Below the pieces are notes generated by a model that worked only from the letters and a program-made list of their open reading frames with translations, searched no databases and was not told where the DNA came from. 5,299 nucleotides of DNA from DSOS01 sp035286585 (GTDB taxonomy: Bacteria > Chloroflexota > Anaerolineae > Anaerolineales > UBA4823): contig DATEDC010000135.1 of NCBI GenBank assembly GCA_035286585.1, positions 1 through 5,299 of the forward strand, read 5' to 3'. Numbering within the stretch: the first letter of the stretch is position 1; the number at the start of each line of letters is the position of its first letter. Shown in pieces: positions 1 through 5,299 of the stretch. The translations under genes were made by a program, and so were the position numbers.

Positions 1-306
1 CAGGCTGAATAAAGCCTCGCTCGGACGCACCCGCCGGGCGAGGCGCTCCAGGTCAGGTTGTTCATCCCCGAGATCGAACCACTCTCGAGCCCGTTCATTT
101 AGGTAAACAATCCGCCCGCCTGCCTGGACAATCAAGACCGCCCCGCCGTGCGCCTCCAGATTTAAGCTAATGGGCGAGGAGGTCGGGGGGCCTTCTCGCG
201 GCTTGTTTTTAGGGAAATAACGCAGGGCAACCATCGCCAGCGCCGCCAGGCCAAGCCCTACTGCCAGGAATATCAAGCCCAGTGCAAGCGAATCTATCGA
301 AGCCAT
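1..306 (-). CDS. Membrane-anchored PAS-like sensor protein, N-terminal part (probable histidine kinase)
   Basis: The frame opens at an ATG (306-304) and stays open to the window edge, giving the first 102 residues of a longer protein. Residues about 6-30 form one hydrophobic segment (LALGLIFLAVGLGLAALAMV) followed by basic RYFPKNKPR, which predicts a single N-terminal membrane anchor with the rest in the cytoplasm. From about residue 50 the pattern GGAVLIVQAGGRIVYLNERAREWF is that of a PAS sensory domain, where 'I-V-Y-L-N' and a following helix are typical. The gene starts 17 nt after the response regulator stop and has no clear Shine-Dalgarno sequence, so it may depend on readthrough translation from that gene. 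By position it is probably the sensor kinase partner of the response regulator, but no kinase domain is visible here and a different PAS protein is possible. Confidence 0.7.
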   Translation of the reverse strand, partial: MASIDSLALGLIFLAVGLGLAALAMVALRYFPKNKPREGPPTSSPISLNLEAHGGAVLIVQAGGRIVYLNERAREWFDLGDEQPDLERLARRVRPSEALFSL

Positions 307-323
307 AATTGATGGATGGGCAG

Positions 324-1211
324 CTAACTTTCGTTCCGTCGCGCTTCAGCCGCCAGCTCGGTGATCTCGCGAATATCGGCAAACTGGTATTTAGAGGGCG
401 AAACCATGCCAACCGCCAGCTCCATGAGCGGCGAGTTCACCTCCTGCCCGTAATTATCTGTTGCAGTTATATAGCCACGTTCGCGATCGATGAAGTTATA
501 GTGGGCGAGTACTTCCCTGGCAAAGCGCGCTTTCAAGGCCCGCCTGACGGCTTGTGCATTTTGCTCGTTCAGGATGATGATGAAACTGCCTCCACCGGCG
601 TGACCGATAAAGTCGTTGGCTGTGCCCAGTTGATCGATCACCTCGCCCATCAGCATGGCAGTGAAGCGCAGTACATCATCGCCAGCGACAAAACCATAAA
701 CGTCATTAAAAGCCTCGAAGTGATTGATGCGCAAATCCATCAGCGCCCAGCCCGTTCCGCGAATGATGCGGCGCAGTTGTTCTTCTATCAGCCTTCCGGT
801 TGGCAGTCCGGAACGCGGATCGGTGAGGCTCTGCTGTTCGGCGCGGGTAATGGCGCGCTTGACGCGCAGTTTCAGCTCTTCGATATCGAAGGGCTTGGTG
901 ATGTAATCGTCGGCGCCCAATTCAAGGCCCTGCAGCTTATCGCCGCGCTCATCTTTTTGCGTCAGGAAGATGATCGGCACATGGCTGGTGCGCGTGTTGG
1001 TGCGTAGAATACGGCAAACCTCGAAGCCATTGATATCCGGCAGCATGATGTCCAGCACGATCAGGTTCGGCAGGCTCTGGCGAGTTTTATCCAGAGCCAC
1101 TGAACCGTGCGGGGCGATTTCCACATCATACTGGTGGCTGGTGAAGTAGATGCGGAGCATATTGGCGATATCGGTATCGTCCTCGACGATCAGTAAGCGG
1201 GCTTTACCCAT
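324..1211 (-). CDS. Response regulator: receiver domain plus degenerate GGDEF domain
   Basis: A 295-residue cytoplasmic protein. Residues 1-122 are a CheY-like receiver with the acidic pair D11/D12, phospho-acceptor D54 (IVLDIMLPD), T84 and K106 (TKPFD). All activation residues are intact, so it should be phosphorylated by a histidine kinase. Residues about 128-290 follow the GGDEF fold: TDPRSGLPTGR at the start, then DLRINHFEAFNDVYGFVAGDDVLR. However, the signature is GGGSF (206-210) instead of GGDEF, and the inhibitory-site RxxD position reads TAND. Diguanylate cyclase activity is therefore unlikely, and the domain probably binds a nucleotide or a protein. The start is the ATG at 1211, preceded 5 nt upstream by GGAGG (1217-1221). 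An in-frame TTG at 1223 overlaps that site and is a poorer choice. The next gene encodes a PAS-like membrane sensor, its likely partner. Confidence 0.92.
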   Translation of the reverse strand: MGKARLLIVEDDTDIANMLRIYFTSHQYDVEIAPHGSVALDKTRQSLPNLIVLDIMLPDINGFEVCRILRTNTRTSHVPIIFLTQKDERGDKLQGLELGADDYITKPFDIEELKLRVKRAITRAEQQSLTDPRSGLPTGRLIEEQLRRIIRGTGWALMDLRINHFEAFNDVYGFVAGDDVLRFTAMLMGEVIDQLGTANDFIGHAGGGSFIIILNEQNAQAVRRALKARFAREVLAHYNFIDRERGYITATDNYGQEVNSPLMELAVGMVSPSKYQFADIREITELAAEARRNES

Positions 1212-1216
1212 AACAG

Positions 1217-1221
1217 CCTCC
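1217..1221 (-). promoter_or_regulatory. Strong ribosome binding site of the response regulator gene
   Basis: On the minus strand this reads GGAGG, 5 nt before the ATG at 1211-1209. It is the best Shine-Dalgarno match in the window and decides the start, because the upstream in-frame TTG (1223) lies inside the site itself. Confidence 0.8.
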
Positions 1222-1223
1222 AA

Positions 1224-1291
1224 AAAATGTTAGTTGCCGCAGCCTGGTTCGATAGTACCTGGATCACGACCCAGTCACTGCAGCCGGTCGA
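1224..1291 (-). other. 68-nt intergenic gap before the response regulator; no clear promoter or terminator
   Basis: This is the longest gap in the window. On the minus strand it carries a weak CTGG/CCAG inverted pair, a TACTAT that could pass as a -10 element but has no convincing -35 at the right distance, and a run of six T residues just before the ribosome binding site. The T-run is not preceded by a stable stem, so it is not a normal intrinsic terminator. An internal promoter for the two signalling genes is possible but not shown. Confidence 0.35.
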
Positions 1292-2374
1292 TTAAAGTCC
1301 CGAATACGCCACCTGGCGTATCTGGTCGATATGTTCACCGGTAACGGTCTGTTCGAACGAACGAAAACCGCTCAGGCGAAAACCGTGCTTCTCGGCAATC
1401 GCGGCAATTTCCTGAACCCGGGCGGTGGGTATCTCTCTCCCCAGGCTGTAATCTTCAAAGCGTCCCTCGAGAGCCAGAGCCATTGTCTCAGCCATACAGG
1501 CGTAGGCTTTTCCAGGCGGCAATCCAAAATCGAAGTGAAAATCCACCTGCCCGGGCAGATCTACGACGCCGCCATCGATCACCAGGACATCCTTGCGCAA
1601 GGCAGCCACCTGCCGGGAGACATCTCGGGGCATGGCGACGTCGCACACCACGCAGCCGGGCTGCAGGTGATCGGGCTGGATGATGGCATGGGGGGCGCTG
1701 GTCAGGCTTAGGATCAGGTGCGCCTGACTCAGCCCATTCAGATTCGTGCTGATTCGCAGCCGCGCCCGTGGGCTTGTCGAGAGCAACGTTCTGCTGAGCG
1801 CTTCCAGGCTTTCAACGCGGCGCCCAATAAGGATGAGCTCCTCTACCAGCGAGGCCAGAATTTCAGCCGACGCTCGCCCTATCGCGCCGGTAGCGCCCAC
1901 GACAGCAGCGGTGGCCCGCTTGAGTGGGATTTCCAGGGCGCTGGCAGCCTTGAGAAGCGATTGTACTGCTACGGCCGCGGTGAATGCGTCTCCGCTGGTC
2001 ACAGGTATGTCCAGGCGGCGCGCAACGGTCAAACCGGCGTCTCCCACAACGGAAGTAAAAGCGCCCAACCCCAATATTCGGGCGCCCAACTTCTCCGCAA
2101 GCCTGCCGGTTTGGACGATCTTTCGATAAACCACCTCTTGCGGCAGCCTGAGCATCTGGGCTGCGGTCAGCGGGCAAGCCAGCAACCAGCCCTTGATTTG
2201 CACCCCCGTGGAATGGGAGACCACCCCCTCGATCTCGGAGAGATATACTGGCGGGAAATAAGTGGAGAAAAAGTCGATCAGCCTCGGGCTTAATGCTTTG
2301 CCCAGCAGGGGGTATTTCCGGCTGACATCTTTTTTGGGGTCGATGGGATGGATCACAAAGGCAAAGCTGTCCAT
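1292..2374 (-). CDS. Long-chain acyl-ACP reductase-like (AAR-like, COG5322-type) oxidoreductase
   Basis: A 360-residue soluble protein resembling cyanobacterial acyl-ACP reductase, which reduces fatty acyl-ACP to fatty aldehyde with NADPH through a cysteine thioester. What can be seen, in order: GAFTS (104-108), matching the GGFTS stretch; TSGDAFTAA (126-134), matching TTGNTHTAY; the Rossmann loop GATGAIG (160-166) after AAVV; DGG (267-269); and YACMAET (291-297) with C293, which aligns with the FACFAES segment holding the catalytic cysteine of the cyanobacterial enzyme (341 residues, Cys294 in Synechococcus elongatus, from memory). ALEGRFEDYSLGR and KHGF near the end also match. About 25 extra residues follow at the C-terminus. 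The ATG at 2374 is preferred because GAAGAGAG lies 9 nt upstream; in-frame TTG (2383) and GTG (2380) are too close to it. It starts 2 nt after the preceding stop, so translation is probably coupled. Substrate chain length and reaction are inferred; a related amino-acid or shikimate-type dehydrogenase role is the alternative. Confidence 0.85.
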   Translation of the reverse strand: MDSFAFVIHPIDPKKDVSRKYPLLGKALSPRLIDFFSTYFPPVYLSEIEGVVSHSTGVQIKGWLLACPLTAAQMLRLPQEVVYRKIVQTGRLAEKLGARILGLGAFTSVVGDAGLTVARRLDIPVTSGDAFTAAVAVQSLLKAASALEIPLKRATAAVVGATGAIGRASAEILASLVEELILIGRRVESLEALSRTLLSTSPRARLRISTNLNGLSQAHLILSLTSAPHAIIQPDHLQPGCVVCDVAMPRDVSRQVAALRKDVLVIDGGVVDLPGQVDFHFDFGLPPGKAYACMAETMALALEGRFEDYSLGREIPTARVQEIAAIAEKHGFRLSGFRSFEQTVTGEHIDQIRQVAYSGL

Positions 2375-2376
2375 GG

Positions 2377-3654
2377 TCACCAACTCTCTTCAACCAGCTC
2401 GCCTTTGCGCGGATACAGGCGGGTATGGTTGTTTAAAATCATGAGCCGGTGGTGGGCGCTGTCTTCGTAGCGCACGTCCCGCTCGATGACCAGGTTATCT
2501 TCAGCGGCAAACAACACCACGTCCGATTCGATTGTCCGCGCCGGGTAAATGATTATGCCTGAGCCTATCCGGCAGTTGTGACCCACGCAGCCGCCCAACA
2601 CAGGTCGATTCGAATCGACGAGCCGGGTATCCCCATCCCGGGCGCGCAGCGGCGCAGAAACGAGGTTGAAGTCAGTGAAGGTGGTTCCCGCTCCGATGAA
2701 GGTGTTGCGCCCAACCACGCACATTTGCAGGCAGGCATTTTGCGCCACCATGCTGTTGTCCATCAGAGTAGTCATAAACAGCGATGCGCGAAAAGGCAGG
2801 AACGCGCCATCGCCCACCACCGCGAGCATCAGGTGGCAACCCTGGGAGATATTGACATTGTTGCCGACAATGCAGTTTTCGATCACCGCGCCGGCGTTGA
2901 TGGTCACGTTATCCCCGATGGTGGTTGGCCCATGAATGATGGCATGCGGATCGATAACGCAATTGCGCCCGATCTTTACCAGTTCCGAGCTTTGCAGGAC
3001 TTGCTTCCCCTCAAATATCGCTTTGGATAGTATTTTCAGCTTATACAGCGCATCGTGCTTTAGGTGGTCTTCGAAACGTGCGCCGCGGGCGAATAGACCG
3101 AAGACAATATCGGCAATGAAGACATGCACCCAGGAATCGATGGCGATCAAGCTCCGCCTGGGCACCTGGAACACCAGGTCCCCCTGTTCGAGCGCCATAT
3201 ATGTGGGCACGTGGTAATAGCCGACCTCAGAAGACTGGAGGCTGATGGGTAACGGCTCGCTGAGAGGACCCACCCCGTCAGGGTAATACCAGAGTTCGGC
3301 AAGGTACAGGTCGCCGTTTGGTGTATATGAGGTTGATAAAGGCAGCACATGCTCGCGGAAGGCCGGATCGTCGCTTAAAAACGCGGCCTGGCAGGGTTTA
3401 CCCAACCGCCGGGCCTGGCTTAAGAAGGCCTCGATATAGGCTTTATCGAAGAATAGATTATCGCGATACACCAGGCATTCGACTCTGGCATTCGGCAAAG
3501 CGCTGCCACAGGGCAGCTCCAGCTCGCGGTCGGTGAAAGGCGCCAGCACATCGCGCTGGTAAAGCCACAAGGGCTTGTTCTGCAGGCGCAGATCGCGAGC
3601 CCGTTCGTTGAACGGATGCATCTGCCTTGGGTCTTGAAGGATGATTTTCAGCAT
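2377..3654 (-). CDS. Left-handed beta-helix (hexapeptide-repeat) protein, possible acyl- or acetyltransferase
   Basis: A 425-residue protein in two parts. The N-terminal half (about 1-220) is unrecognised: it has no signal peptide or membrane segment and contains an aromatic-rich block (LWYYPDGVGP, 121-130; SEVGYYHVPTYM, 142-153) followed by SWVHVFIADIVFGLFARGA (174-192). From about 225 to 385 it shows repeated hexapeptide turns typical of a left-handed parallel beta-helix: VKIGRNCVIDPHAIIHG, TTIGDNVTINAGAVIENC, IVGNNVNISQGC, VVGRNTFIGAGTTF, and after a loop CVGHNCRIGSGIIIYP. Such domains usually belong to trimeric CoA- or ACP-dependent acyltransferases or to sugar-nucleotide enzymes. No sugar nucleotidyltransferase signature is visible in the N-terminal half. 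The ATG at 3654 overlaps the hydrolase stop in ATGCTGA; an upstream in-frame TTG (3669) is less likely. The donor and acceptor are unknown. Its tight packing with the reductase and hydrolase suggests a shared acyl-chain or envelope-related pathway. Confidence 0.75.
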   Translation of the reverse strand: MLKIILQDPRQMHPFNERARDLRLQNKPLWLYQRDVLAPFTDRELELPCGSALPNARVECLVYRDNLFFDKAYIEAFLSQARRLGKPCQAAFLSDDPAFREHVLPLSTSYTPNGDLYLAELWYYPDGVGPLSEPLPISLQSSEVGYYHVPTYMALEQGDLVFQVPRRSLIAIDSWVHVFIADIVFGLFARGARFEDHLKHDALYKLKILSKAIFEGKQVLQSSELVKIGRNCVIDPHAIIHGPTTIGDNVTINAGAVIENCIVGNNVNISQGCHLMLAVVGDGAFLPFRASLFMTTLMDNSMVAQNACLQMCVVGRNTFIGAGTTFTDFNLVSAPLRARDGDTRLVDSNRPVLGGCVGHNCRIGSGIIIYPARTIESDVVLFAAEDNLVIERDVRYEDSAHHRLMILNNHTRLYPRKGELVEESW

Positions 3655-4502
3655 AGCTGCATCTCGCAATATAAAAAACTTTGCAGCGTCTGGACGAATC
3701 GAAGCGGTTCATCGAGCATGATGAAGTGCCCCGCGGTCTTGAAACGCTCGATGCGGGCGTGGGGGATGCCCTTTTGCATGGGTACCCATTGTTTGGGGTG
3801 AACCACGATATCTTTATCGCCGTACATCCCCATGGCAGGGATGTTAATTTTGCTCAAGAATGGGCGCAGGTCTGTGCGGTGAAGAGAGGCGATGCTGGTC
3901 AGGAAAGATTCCAGCGTTGTGCGAGAGAGATCGCGATTCATCATATCTGGCCAGCGTGGGTCGCGCGTGTAGTAAGGCGCCAGCAGGCGAAACCCCAATT
4001 TCAACATCCTGGGGTTATGATAAACAATGGAAGCGATCAATCTTTTTCCAAACATCTTCAATAAAAAAGAGAGCGACGAACCCGCTATTGGTGAACCAAT
4101 CACGACCACCTGGCTGACGCGCTGGGGATATTGGATGGCAACCGAGAGGCCGACTGTACCTCCCATGCTGTGACCTACCATTGGGGCTTCGGCGATCCCC
4201 AGTTTTTCCATAAACTGATCCACCAGACCGACAAAGTCTTGAATGGCGTAGGAGTCGCGTTTTTTGCCCGACTCGCCAAAGCCCCAAAAGTCGAGGGCAT
4301 AGGTGCGAAATCTGCAGTCCAGGTGACGCATCGTTTCTTGCCACAACCCCCAGGAGCCCAACCAGCCGTGCAGCAATATAACTGGAAGTCCATGCCCGTA
4401 AACTTCGTAATGTACAATCCCCTGGTCAGTAGTGATGGATGACACGGTTATTCGCTGTTTAAGATCTGCATTCTCCGTTGGAGGGTCAGTTCTCCAACGC
4501 AT
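3648..4502 (-). CDS. Alpha/beta hydrolase fold protein
   Basis: The longest frame gives 284 residues with a complete alpha/beta hydrolase core. Visible motifs, numbered from the ATG at 4502, are: LLHGWLGSWGLW (43-54, oxyanion-hole HG); DFWGFGESG (71-79); the nucleophile elbow VGHSMGG (109-115) with S112; a variable cap region of about residues 140-210; MYGDKDIVVHP with D231; and KTAGHF with H259. The catalytic triad is complete, so it should be an active esterase, lipase, thioesterase or related enzyme; the substrate cannot be told. No signal peptide is seen, so it is probably cytoplasmic. The first 19 residues look unconserved and overlap the GTPase end. An in-frame GTG at 4445-4443 would give a 265-residue protein beginning right at SSITTDQGIVHYE, close to the usual N-terminus of this fold. 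Neither start has a good ribosome binding site. The stop overlaps the next gene by 7 nt. Confidence 0.9.
   Translation of the reverse strand: MRWRTDPPTENADLKQRITVSSITTDQGIVHYEVYGHGLPVILLHGWLGSWGLWQETMRHLDCRFRTYALDFWGFGESGKKRDSYAIQDFVGLVDQFMEKLGIAEAPMVGHSMGGTVGLSVAIQYPQRVSQVVVIGSPIAGSSLSFLLKMFGKRLIASIVYHNPRMLKLGFRLLAPYYTRDPRWPDMMNRDLSRTTLESFLTSIASLHRTDLRPFLSKINIPAMGMYGDKDIVVHPKQWVPMQKGIPHARIERFKTAGHFIMLDEPLRFVQTLQSFLYCEMQLC
4476..4499. repeat. Perfect 8-bp inverted repeat across the GTPase stop codon
   Basis: CGTTGGAG (4476-4483) and CTCCAACG (4492-4499) are exact reverse complements separated by 8 nt that contain the GTPase TGA stop. In the transcript this forms a hairpin directly next to the possible hydrolase ATG (4502-4500). 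No T-run follows on the minus strand, so it is not a standard intrinsic terminator. It may affect hydrolase start choice or RNA stability, or it may be chance. Confidence 0.5.
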
Positions 4503-5025
4503 CCATTTCTGCCAGGATGCTGTAGAGCAGCTCGAGTAAGATGGTCTTCACCGATTCTTTCTCCTGCGCCACACAAGGCAGCAATTTTACTTTCGGAGAT
4601 AATCGCAGCGCAATGCGCATATCGGCAATCTCCCAGGCATCGTTAAGATCTTGCTTATTGGCAGCAACCACGTACGGCGTGGGGGCGTAGGCGCGAAAGG
4701 TCTCCAGGATGCTGCGAGCTTCCCGAAAGGTTTCCGGACGCGAGCTGTCCACCATCACCACGAAACCCAGCATACCCTCTGAGAGGATTTCCCACATAAA
4801 ATCAAAGCGCTTCTGACCCGGCGTTCCAAATAAATACAGCACTAAATCCTGATCCACCGTAATCCGTCCAAAGTCCATGGCTACCGTGGTGGTCGCTTTG
4901 ACTCGCTCTGCGTCCGAGCTGATTTTCCTCTCCGTGGAGACGACATCTATCTCACTGACGGAACGTATGAACTCCGTTTTCCCGGCGTTGAAAGGACCTG
5001 TGACCACCATCTTTACCGTTTGCAT
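4486..5025 (-). CDS. Small Ras-like regulatory GTPase of the MglA/CvnD type (COG2229-like)
   Basis: A 179-residue single-domain GTPase, the usual length for this family. The motifs are intact: P-loop GPFNAGKT (10-17); the switch I stretch TTTVAMDFG (45-53); LFGTPGQKRF (65-74), where the G3 aspartate is replaced by glycine as I recall being normal in this bacterial group; NKQD (123-126) for guanine specificity; and CVA (151-153) as G5. These proteins act as cytoplasmic molecular switches, often with Roadblock/LC7 partners and sensor kinases, as in myxobacterial MglA/MglB and actinobacterial conservons. No Roadblock gene is seen in the window; the preceding, truncated gene could hold a partner. 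The ATG at 5025 has GAGG (5036-5039) 10 nt upstream. The gene follows the winged-helix gene by 60 nt, and its end overlaps the longest hydrolase frame by 17 nt. Confidence 0.93.
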   Translation of the reverse strand: MQTVKMVVTGPFNAGKTEFIRSVSEIDVVSTERKISSDAERVKATTTVAMDFGRITVDQDLVLYLFGTPGQKRFDFMWEILSEGMLGFVVMVDSSRPETFREARSILETFRAYAPTPYVVAANKQDLNDAWEIADMRIALRLSPKVKLLPCVAQEKESVKTILLELLYSILAEMDALEN

Positions 5026-5035
5026 AGCAGGTTAT

Positions 5036-5039
5036 CCTC
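5036..5039 (-). promoter_or_regulatory. Ribosome binding site of the GTPase gene
   Basis: The minus strand reads GAGG within GCGAGGATAA, 10 nt before the ATG at 5025. The spacing is slightly long but acceptable, and it supports that start. Confidence 0.55.
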
Positions 5040-5084
5040 GCTTGGCTCTGCACCTCTGTTTTCCACGCCCAAACCGATTCGTTT

Positions 5085-5112
5085 CTTATAATGACCGTAT
5101 CCGCCTGATCAG
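5085..5112 (-). promoter_or_regulatory. Possible weak promoter ahead of the GTPase gene
   Basis: On the minus strand TATAAG (5090-5085) matches five of six bases of a -10 element. CTGATC (5112-5107), 16 bp upstream, matches only the central TGA of a -35 element. The pair lies across the end of the winged-helix gene and would start a transcript in the 60-nt gap before the GTPase. A palindrome overlaps the -35 position. This is a by-eye match only. Confidence 0.25.
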
Positions 5113-5299
5113 CCGATTGATCAGGGATATGTGTTCTTCCTTTTTTCCACTTTCGACCACCCGCTCTGAGAAGGTCCTGATCGGCGGCGCCCCCTCTGGA
5201 CGAATGATTTCCACCAGCCCGGCTTGAAGCATCCCGTAGACGATGCGCCGAATTTCCAGATCGTTCAATTTGGTCGCCCGGGCGATCTGGCGCAATGTG
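5086..5299 (-). CDS. C-terminal end of a gene with a winged-helix-like tail (5' part outside the window)
   Basis: The frame is open to the window edge and ends at TAA (5088-5086), leaving 70 residues. A TTG at 5295 could be read as a start, but the upstream codon is open too, and the sequence TLRQIARATKLNDLEIRRIV begins in the middle of a helix-turn-helix pattern (T-L-x-x-I-A-x-x-x-x-L-x-x-x-E-I), so this is more likely the end of a longer protein. It continues with YGMLQAGLVEIIRP, the last helix and wing of a winged-helix fold, then a basic tail (LINRLIRRIRSL). Similar tails close DUF4388-type proteins found near GTPases of this kind; that domain is not visible here and the link is inference. 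It is probably co-transcribed with the GTPase as a regulator or partner. Confidence 0.65.
   Translation of the reverse strand, partial: TLRQIARATKLNDLEIRRIVYGMLQAGLVEIIRPEGAPPIRTFSERVVESGKKEEHISLINRLIRRIRSL
5104..5125. repeat. Perfect 8-bp inverted repeat near the 3' end of the winged-helix gene
   Basis: CCTGATCA (5104-5111) and TGATCAGG (5118-5125) are exact reverse complements separated by 6 nt. The repeat is coding (residues in LINRLIRR), overlaps the -35 position of a possible GTPase promoter, and could be an operator or an RNA hairpin. The repeated basic codons may also produce it by chance. Confidence 0.45.

Noticed and set aside
309..1007. 232-codon open frame on the plus strand opposite the response regulator
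   Set aside because: It lies wholly inside a clear receiver/GGDEF gene, has no recognisable domain, and is explained by the complementary codon usage of that gene.
1224..1291. Terminator suggested by the T6 run before the response regulator
   Set aside because: No stable stem precedes the T-run, and the run lies directly next to the ribosome binding site, so it fits a leader sequence better than a terminator.
1718..2293. 191-codon plus-strand open frame opposite the reductase
   Set aside because: Low-complexity, arginine/glutamine-rich translation with no motif, antisense to a well-supported reductase gene.
1863..2393. 176-codon minus-strand frame overlapping the reductase in another frame
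   Set aside because: Arginine- and cysteine-rich translation typical of a shifted frame; the reductase frame contains all the conserved motifs and no frameshift is needed.
2377..3654. GlmU-type bifunctional sugar nucleotidyltransferase/acetyltransferase
   Set aside because: The beta-helix half fits, but the N-terminal half lacks the glycine-rich LxxGxGTRxxP-like start motif of nucleotidyltransferases.
4476..4499. Intrinsic terminator after the GTPase gene
   Set aside because: The stem is perfect, but no T-run follows it on the coding strand and the next gene begins at or just after it, so it is recorded only as an inverted repeat.

Overview
The window looks like chromosomal DNA of a Chloroflexota bacterium, most likely of the Anaerolineae type. 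This rests on three things: the wording of the COG2229-type GTPase, the mixed signalling and metabolic gene order, and the moderately high GC content. No rRNA or other phylogenetic marker is present, so the assignment is inference. There are no tRNA or rRNA genes, mobile elements, CRISPR arrays or long repeats.

All seven genes lie on the minus strand and are read from high to low coordinates. In transcription order they are: (1) the 3' end of a gene with a small winged-helix-like C-terminus (5086-5299, cut by the window edge); (2) a small MglA/CvnD-like regulatory GTPase (4486-5025); (3) an alpha/beta hydrolase (3648-4502); (4) a left-handed beta-helix (hexapeptide-repeat) protein with a large uncharacterised N-terminal half (2377-3654); (5) a reductase resembling cyanobacterial long-chain acyl-ACP reductase (1292-2374); (6) a receiver-domain response regulator with a degenerate GGDEF domain (324-1211); (7) the start of a membrane-anchored, PAS-like sensor protein (1-306, cut by the window edge).

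The packing suggests one operon. The hydrolase reading frame overlaps the GTPase end (or follows it by 40 nt if the later GTG start is used). The hydrolase and beta-helix genes overlap by 7 nt, and the reductase ATG lies 2 nt after the beta-helix stop codon. The only gaps are 60 nt before the GTPase, 68 nt before the response regulator and 17 nt before the sensor.

The most interesting reading is a lipid or acyl-chain module (hydrolase, beta-helix protein, acyl-ACP-reductase-like enzyme) placed between signalling genes: GTPase and winged helix upstream, response regulator and sensor downstream. The reductase keeps the nucleotide-binding glycine motif and the cysteine expected of a fatty-aldehyde-forming acyl-ACP reductase, but no aldehyde-deformylating oxygenase is seen in the window. 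The end product of such a pathway cannot be read from this sequence.
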